Made by a program: the position numbers and the translations under genes. The notes under the pieces are model-generated. The model was not told where the DNA came from and did not search any database. It worked only from the letters and a program-made list of their open reading frames with translations. A stretch of DNA of 64,000 nucleotides from Kribbella sp. VKM Ac-2568 (GTDB lineage: Bacteria > Actinomycetota > Actinomycetes > Propionibacteriales > Kribbellaceae): assembly GCF_004345365.1 (NCBI RefSeq), contig NZ_SLVF01000014.1:186001-250000 (forward strand). The letters are read 5' to 3'. Positions 60,378 to 64,000 of the stretch are shown here, piece after piece (the first letter of the stretch is position 1; each line of letters begins with the position of its first letter).

Positions 60378-61027
60378 CCGAGCAGCACGCCTTGTTCGAC
60401 CCCTTGCTGCAGGACCTCAGCGATCGCAGCCGCGACGAGGTGCTCGCGGCCTTCAGCGCGGTGCAGTACGCGGCGCATCCGGTGCCCGAGGCCCAGCTAG
60501 CCGGGCTCCGTGACGTGACCCTGCGCCGCCAGGTCCAGAAGATGCTGAAGCTCATCGGTCGGACCCTCGTGCACGTCGACGGCACCCACTGGACCGCCGG
60601 CTACGCAGACGACGTGGCCGAGACGCTGACCGCCCAAGGCTGGCAACCGCTGCCGGCGGTCGACCGCGCAGTACTGGTGCTCGTGCTGGTCCATTCAGTC
60701 GCGATCCCCCGCAGCGAAGGCATCCTCACCGGCGACAGCTGGAAGTCCGCGCGCCCGACGACGGTCGACGAGCTCCGGACCACCAAGATCAGCAGCGAGG
60801 AGCGCAGGCTCGCGCTGCAACGACTTCGCGCCGCCGGGCTGATCCAGCTGTCCGGCGACCACTCCGGCGGACCGAGCTACATCCCCGGCCCGCAACTGCA
60901 ACGACTCACCCCGGCCGCGCGCCGCCGTCTGCAGGATCAGCTGATCCTCGCGGCCGCGCCGTCGAGCCCGATCGCGGAGGCCATCCGCGCTCGCAAAGGC
61001 GTCACCACGGAAGAAGGAGCGGCATGA
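60374..61027 (+). CDS. Third gene of SMC-like operon, winged-helix (KITE-like?) subunit
   Basis: 217 residues from GTG 60374, which overlaps the preceding stop. Two helix-turn-helix-like parts are visible: DVTLRRQVQKMLKLIGRTLV and TTVDELRTTKISSEERRLAL followed by LQRLRAAGLIQLSG. Size and two winged helices fit the KITE proteins (MukE/JetB) that bridge SMC heads and kleisin. The likeness is structural inference, not a recognised domain match. Confidence 0.7.
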   Translation: MTEQHALFDPLLQDLSDRSRDEVLAAFSAVQYAAHPVPEAQLAGLRDVTLRRQVQKMLKLIGRTLVHVDGTHWTAGYADDVAETLTAQGWQPLPAVDRAVLVLVLVHSVAIPRSEGILTGDSWKSARPTTVDELRTTKISSEERRLALQRLRAAGLIQLSGDHSGGPSYIPGPQLQRLTPAARRRLQDQLILAAAPSSPIAEAIRARKGVTTEEGAA

Positions 61028-64000
61028 GCACACCCACCCCGGCTGAGGACGGCCCGTTCGACATCCTCGGCTCGAAGGTGCTGCTCGGTGTCCAGGTCGT
61101 CGACCTGTCCCGGTTGTCGACGCACCCGATCCCTATGGTCGGCCAGGGCCTCGTCACGGTCGCCGGCCAGGGCCCGACCGACTCGAACGGCGCGGGCAAG
61201 TCCTCGTGGATCGCCGCGCTCTCGCTGCTCCACGCCGACGACCAGTGGCGTCTCACCAGCGGCGCCCCGGGTGCTGCCGAGCTGCTGTTCACCGCAGAAG
61301 CAGCCGGCCAGGAAGGCAACTGGTCCAACGTCGACCGCGGCTACATCGTCGGCGTCTTCTCCGACCCTGACCTGACCGAGCTCGCCGACATCGAGGCCGC
61401 GACGATCACCGTCTGGATCCGGATCAACCGCAAAGCGTCGTACCTGGATCTCCGCTGGAAGAACGGCCTGCACGTCCCGTACGGCTCGACCGAGGCCGAG
61501 CGCGCGGCCGGCGCGGACGCGTTGTGGGCGGCGCTCCCCCACTCCAACGGCCGCACCGACTTCCACGCGAACAAGCTCTCCACCGTCCTGTACGGCGGCC
61601 AGGTCCGCTGCGTGTCGTTCCTCTCGACGTCCGTCAGGTCGTCGCCGACGGCCAACCTGCTGGCCGAGCCGCTGAACGAGCTCGGCCCGGCCCGCATCTT
61701 CAACGCGATCGCGACGCTGACCGGGCTCGATCACGAGCTGGAGCAGGAGCAGGCTCATCGTTCCGCCGAGCACACCCAGCGCGAGGCGACCAAGCAGGCG
61801 ACGGCTGACCTGGAGCGGTGGGAGCACGAGATGGCGACCGTCGAGGCGGGCATCCTGCAACGTGCCGCCGCGCGCGAGGCCCTGGCTGCCGCGCGCGAAT
61901 CCTGGCAGGCGCGCTACGCCCGGCACCTGGTCGACGGCGACGCCCGGAACAGCGAGATCCTGCACGAGCTCGCCGAGCTGGACCAGCGCGTGGCCGAACA
62001 GGAAGCCCGGCGCGAGTCTGTCGACAGCGAGATCGAGGCGTTCGGCAGCGAGGAGAACCTGCTCCGCGACGTCCAGCTGACCCGGCAGGAGCGCGACAAG
62101 CTCGACGCCCGCGACCGTGAACTGGATCTGGCGCAGCGTTCGGTCCGCGAGCAGCTCGAACGTCTCGGCCAGGAGCACCGGCGGTTGCTGGACGACGGTC
62201 GCTCGGCCGACGGACGGGACCTCGCCGCAGCGGCCGAGGAACAGGAAGAGGCCCGCGCTGTGCTCGAGGAGCACATCGGGCTGGATCACGGGGCGCGCTC
62301 CTACGTTGACCAGGCGACGGCCGAACTGCGCGAAGCGGAGAGTGGCCAGACGGTCTCGGCTCCGCAGCAGCAGGTGCTGGAGAACGCCGGGATCGAATGC
62401 GGCGCGCTCACCGACATCACCGAGCTGTCCGTCAAGGACCGCGCCGAGTGGGAACCGCGGCTCGCGCCGTACCGCGAGGCCGTCGTGGTCGCCGCGGATG
62501 ACTCGGCATTGGCCGCCTCCGCGCTGAGCGACGCCGGCTACCCCGGCTTCCTGCTGATCCAGGCGAACCGCCCTGGCGTTGCCGCCTTCAAGGGCGGTCC
62601 CTCCTCCGCGGACAAGCGATTCAAGCTCGACGCGTTCTTCGCGGCGCTGGCCGAGCGCTCTGCGAAGGAGGTCATCGACGAGGCCGCTGGTGTGGTTTCC
62701 GTCGGGCAGTTCGAAGAGGCGATCACCGGCCGGACCGCTCGGATCGAGGCCGCCCGCCGCCGCCTGGAGGCCGCCGTAGAAGCGCGCGCCGAGGCTTCTG
62801 CCGCGCTCGAACAGGCCCGCGCCCGTGTCGAACAAGCTGAACGCCGTACTGCAGCCGCCCGCGCGCTCGGGACCGCCTCCGATGTCCAGGAGCAGATCCT
62901 CGCCCTCCGCGAGGCGAACGACCGCCACGAGAACGACCGCGACGCCCTGGCGCCCGCGCTCCAGGCGGCCAAGGAATCAGCCGAGGCCGCGGCCGGGCAG
63001 CAACTCGTCCGCGACGAGCGCCTGAAGAACCTCGAGGCCACTCGGCGCGACTTCGACCGCATCCTCGACGACCTCGGCCGCCGTCGGCTCACCCTGCTCG
63101 AGGAGCAGACCGACCTCGACCTGGTCACCCGCGCCACCGCTTGGGGATCCACGCCCGCCGAGGCTTCGGAGTACCTGCTAGGCCTGCCGGACGACGCCCA
63201 GCGCCGTACGACCGCCGACTGGAACCACCAGGCCTGCACCCAACTCGACGACGTCGTACGCCGCTGCTTCCCGAACGCCCGGTCCCGCGAAGAGATCCCG
63301 TCAGAGCTGTGGGAGATCCTCAACGGTCCTGACGGCTGGTCGAACGGGACGCTGGGCGCGCGGGTCGGCCTCGTGCCGGCGCTGCAGCGCACTCTCGCCA
63401 GTCACCTCGCGCAGCACGAGACGTTCGACAGCCTGCAGCAGAAGCAGATCGCCAGCCAACGCGCCGAGCGGAACGCGGCACTCGAGCGTGCCCGCGAGGG
63501 ACTCGGCGAGGCGGAGAGCACAGCCCGGGCCCACCGCGCATCCCTTGCCGACGGCATCAAAGCGCGGCTGCGCCTGGTGTCGAACGAGTTCGACCGCCTG
63601 GACCAGCAGTACGGCGGGTACGGAGCGAAGCTGGAGTACCCAGAGCCCGACCCGCCGGCGGAGCCGGACAAGCCGTGGCGGTGGACCGTCACGCCGAAGT
63701 GGCGGCGCTCCGAGGGCGGCCCGTTCTCGGCGTTCAACGTCAAGGGCAACACGGCGCAGATGGACGAGAAGGCCGTGAAGCTGGTCTGCGCCGCGGCCCT
63801 GGCGGGTGGCAGCGACCGGCCACTGCTGCTGATCCTCGACGAACTCGGCCGCAACCTCGGCTCCCAGCACCGCCGGGAGGCCGTCGCCCTGTTCGAGCAG
63901 ATCGGCCGCGACCGCAACATCACGGTGATCGGCGCCCTCCAGGACGACATGGAGCGCTACGCCCTCTCCTCATCCCGCCTCTACGTCAAACTCCGCCGAA
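61024..64000 (+). CDS. SMC/MukB-like ATPase, 3' end outside the window
   Basis: At least 992 residues. Walker A is PTDSNGAGKSS (51-61, Lys59) after LVTVAGQG. Residues about 245-430 and 570-720 are long coiled coils rich in Ala, Glu and Arg, separated by a hinge-like globular part (about 450-570). Near the visible end come NTAQMDEKAVKLVCAAALA, where a signature motif like LSGGEKAL would be expected but reads QMDEKAV, and Walker B PLLLILDELGRNLG (about 934-947). The start overlaps the upstream stop (ATGA). It should form an ATP-driven DNA-loading ring with the three upstream proteins. Confidence 0.88.
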   Translation, partial: MSTPTPAEDGPFDILGSKVLLGVQVVDLSRLSTHPIPMVGQGLVTVAGQGPTDSNGAGKSSWIAALSLLHADDQWRLTSGAPGAAELLFTAEAAGQEGNWSNVDRGYIVGVFSDPDLTELADIEAATITVWIRINRKASYLDLRWKNGLHVPYGSTEAERAAGADALWAALPHSNGRTDFHANKLSTVLYGGQVRCVSFLSTSVRSSPTANLLAEPLNELGPARIFNAIATLTGLDHELEQEQAHRSAEHTQREATKQATADLERWEHEMATVEAGILQRAAAREALAAARESWQARYARHLVDGDARNSEILHELAELDQRVAEQEARRESVDSEIEAFGSEENLLRDVQLTRQERDKLDARDRELDLAQRSVREQLERLGQEHRRLLDDGRSADGRDLAAAAEEQEEARAVLEEHIGLDHGARSYVDQATAELREAESGQTVSAPQQQVLENAGIECGALTDITELSVKDRAEWEPRLAPYREAVVVAADDSALAASALSDAGYPGFLLIQANRPGVAAFKGGPSSADKRFKLDAFFAALAERSAKEVIDEAAGVVSVGQFEEAITGRTARIEAARRRLEAAVEARAEASAALEQARARVEQAERRTAAARALGTASDVQEQILALREANDRHENDRDALAPALQAAKESAEAAAGQQLVRDERLKNLEATRRDFDRILDDLGRRRLTLLEEQTDLDLVTRATAWGSTPAEASEYLLGLPDDAQRRTTADWNHQACTQLDDVVRRCFPNARSREEIPSELWEILNGPDGWSNGTLGARVGLVPALQRTLASHLAQHETFDSLQQKQIASQRAERNAALERAREGLGEAESTARAHRASLADGIKARLRLVSNEFDRLDQQYGGYGAKLEYPEPDPPAEPDKPWRWTVTPKWRRSEGGPFSAFNVKGNTAQMDEKAVKLVCAAALAGGSDRPLLLILDELGRNLGSQHRREAVALFEQIGRDRNITVIGALQDDMERYALSSSRLYVKLRR

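Noticed and set aside
60937-62928. 663-codon minus-strand frame opposite the SMC-like gene
   Set aside because: Mirror of coiled-coil codon use; no domain, and the sense strand has Walker A and B.
1-64000. tRNA, rRNA, insertion sequences, integrase
   Set aside because: I looked for conserved tRNA T-arm strings, rRNA segments and transposase or integrase motifs (DDE, tyrosine recombinase) and saw none. The scan was by eye, so a divergent tRNA could be missed.

Overview
The window is high-GC DNA with actinobacterial coding habits: dense genes on both strands, many GTG starts, 4-base ATGA/GTGA stop-start overlaps, Tat and lipoprotein signals, HisKA_3/LuxR two-component genes and FCD-GntR control. 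It looks like chromosome of a soil actinomycete (Kribbella or a relative is a guess from gene content, not a demonstrated assignment). I found no rRNA, tRNA, CRISPR array, transposase or replication origin.

Layout. 1-6.1 kb is a restriction-modification-like island: a Z1-domain ATPase (minus strand, running off the left edge), a C5-cytosine methyltransferase fused to an endonuclease III/MutY-like glycosylase domain, a MORC/MutL-like GHKL ATPase and a Vsr endonuclease. 6.2-14.7 kb holds an aldo/keto reductase, a pRiA4b ORF-3-like protein, a LuxR/HisKA_3 two-component pair, a membrane protein and a secreted protein, a SEC-C protein and a helix-turn-helix protein. 14.9-21.3 kb is a decaying stretch: a minus-strand operon in which a RibD-like gene (frameshift), an XRE regulator (amber) and an HD hydrolase (amber) are broken, then a small gene with an ochre codon and a truncated second copy of the aldo/keto reductase. 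21.4-28.9 kb has a winged-helix/PD-(D/E)XK protein, LysR, a second SEC-C paralogue, GNAT, VOC, an L,D-transpeptidase lipoprotein, a nitronate monooxygenase-like protein and a frameshifted ECF sigma factor.

28.9-38.8 kb is one long catabolic unit read leftward: solute-binding lipoprotein, two permeases, two ATPases, aldehyde dehydrogenase, SDR and amidase, most joined by stop-start overlaps, facing a GntR/FCD repressor with a TGGT-N3-ACCA operator between them. The natural reading is uptake of an amide- or peptide-like compound followed by hydrolysis and oxidation. 38.9-47.2 kb contains an AbiEi-like/endonuclease-fold protein flanked by 32-bp direct repeats, a Tat-exported amidase with a small coupled partner, a RING-finger/TerD-like protein and an MFS exporter.

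47.3-64 kb contains a 57-residue peptide made almost only of NEWF(R/T)GG repeats, a diguanylate cyclase with a GGDEL site, a quinone oxidoreductase, an SNF2 helicase overlapping a SWIM zinc-finger gene, several single enzymes, and at the right edge a four-gene, fully overlapping operon ending in a giant SMC-like ATPase. The strongest candidates for undescribed biology are the methyltransferase-glycosylase fusion in the Z1/MORC/Vsr island, the NEWF repeat peptide, and the SMC-like four-gene operon.
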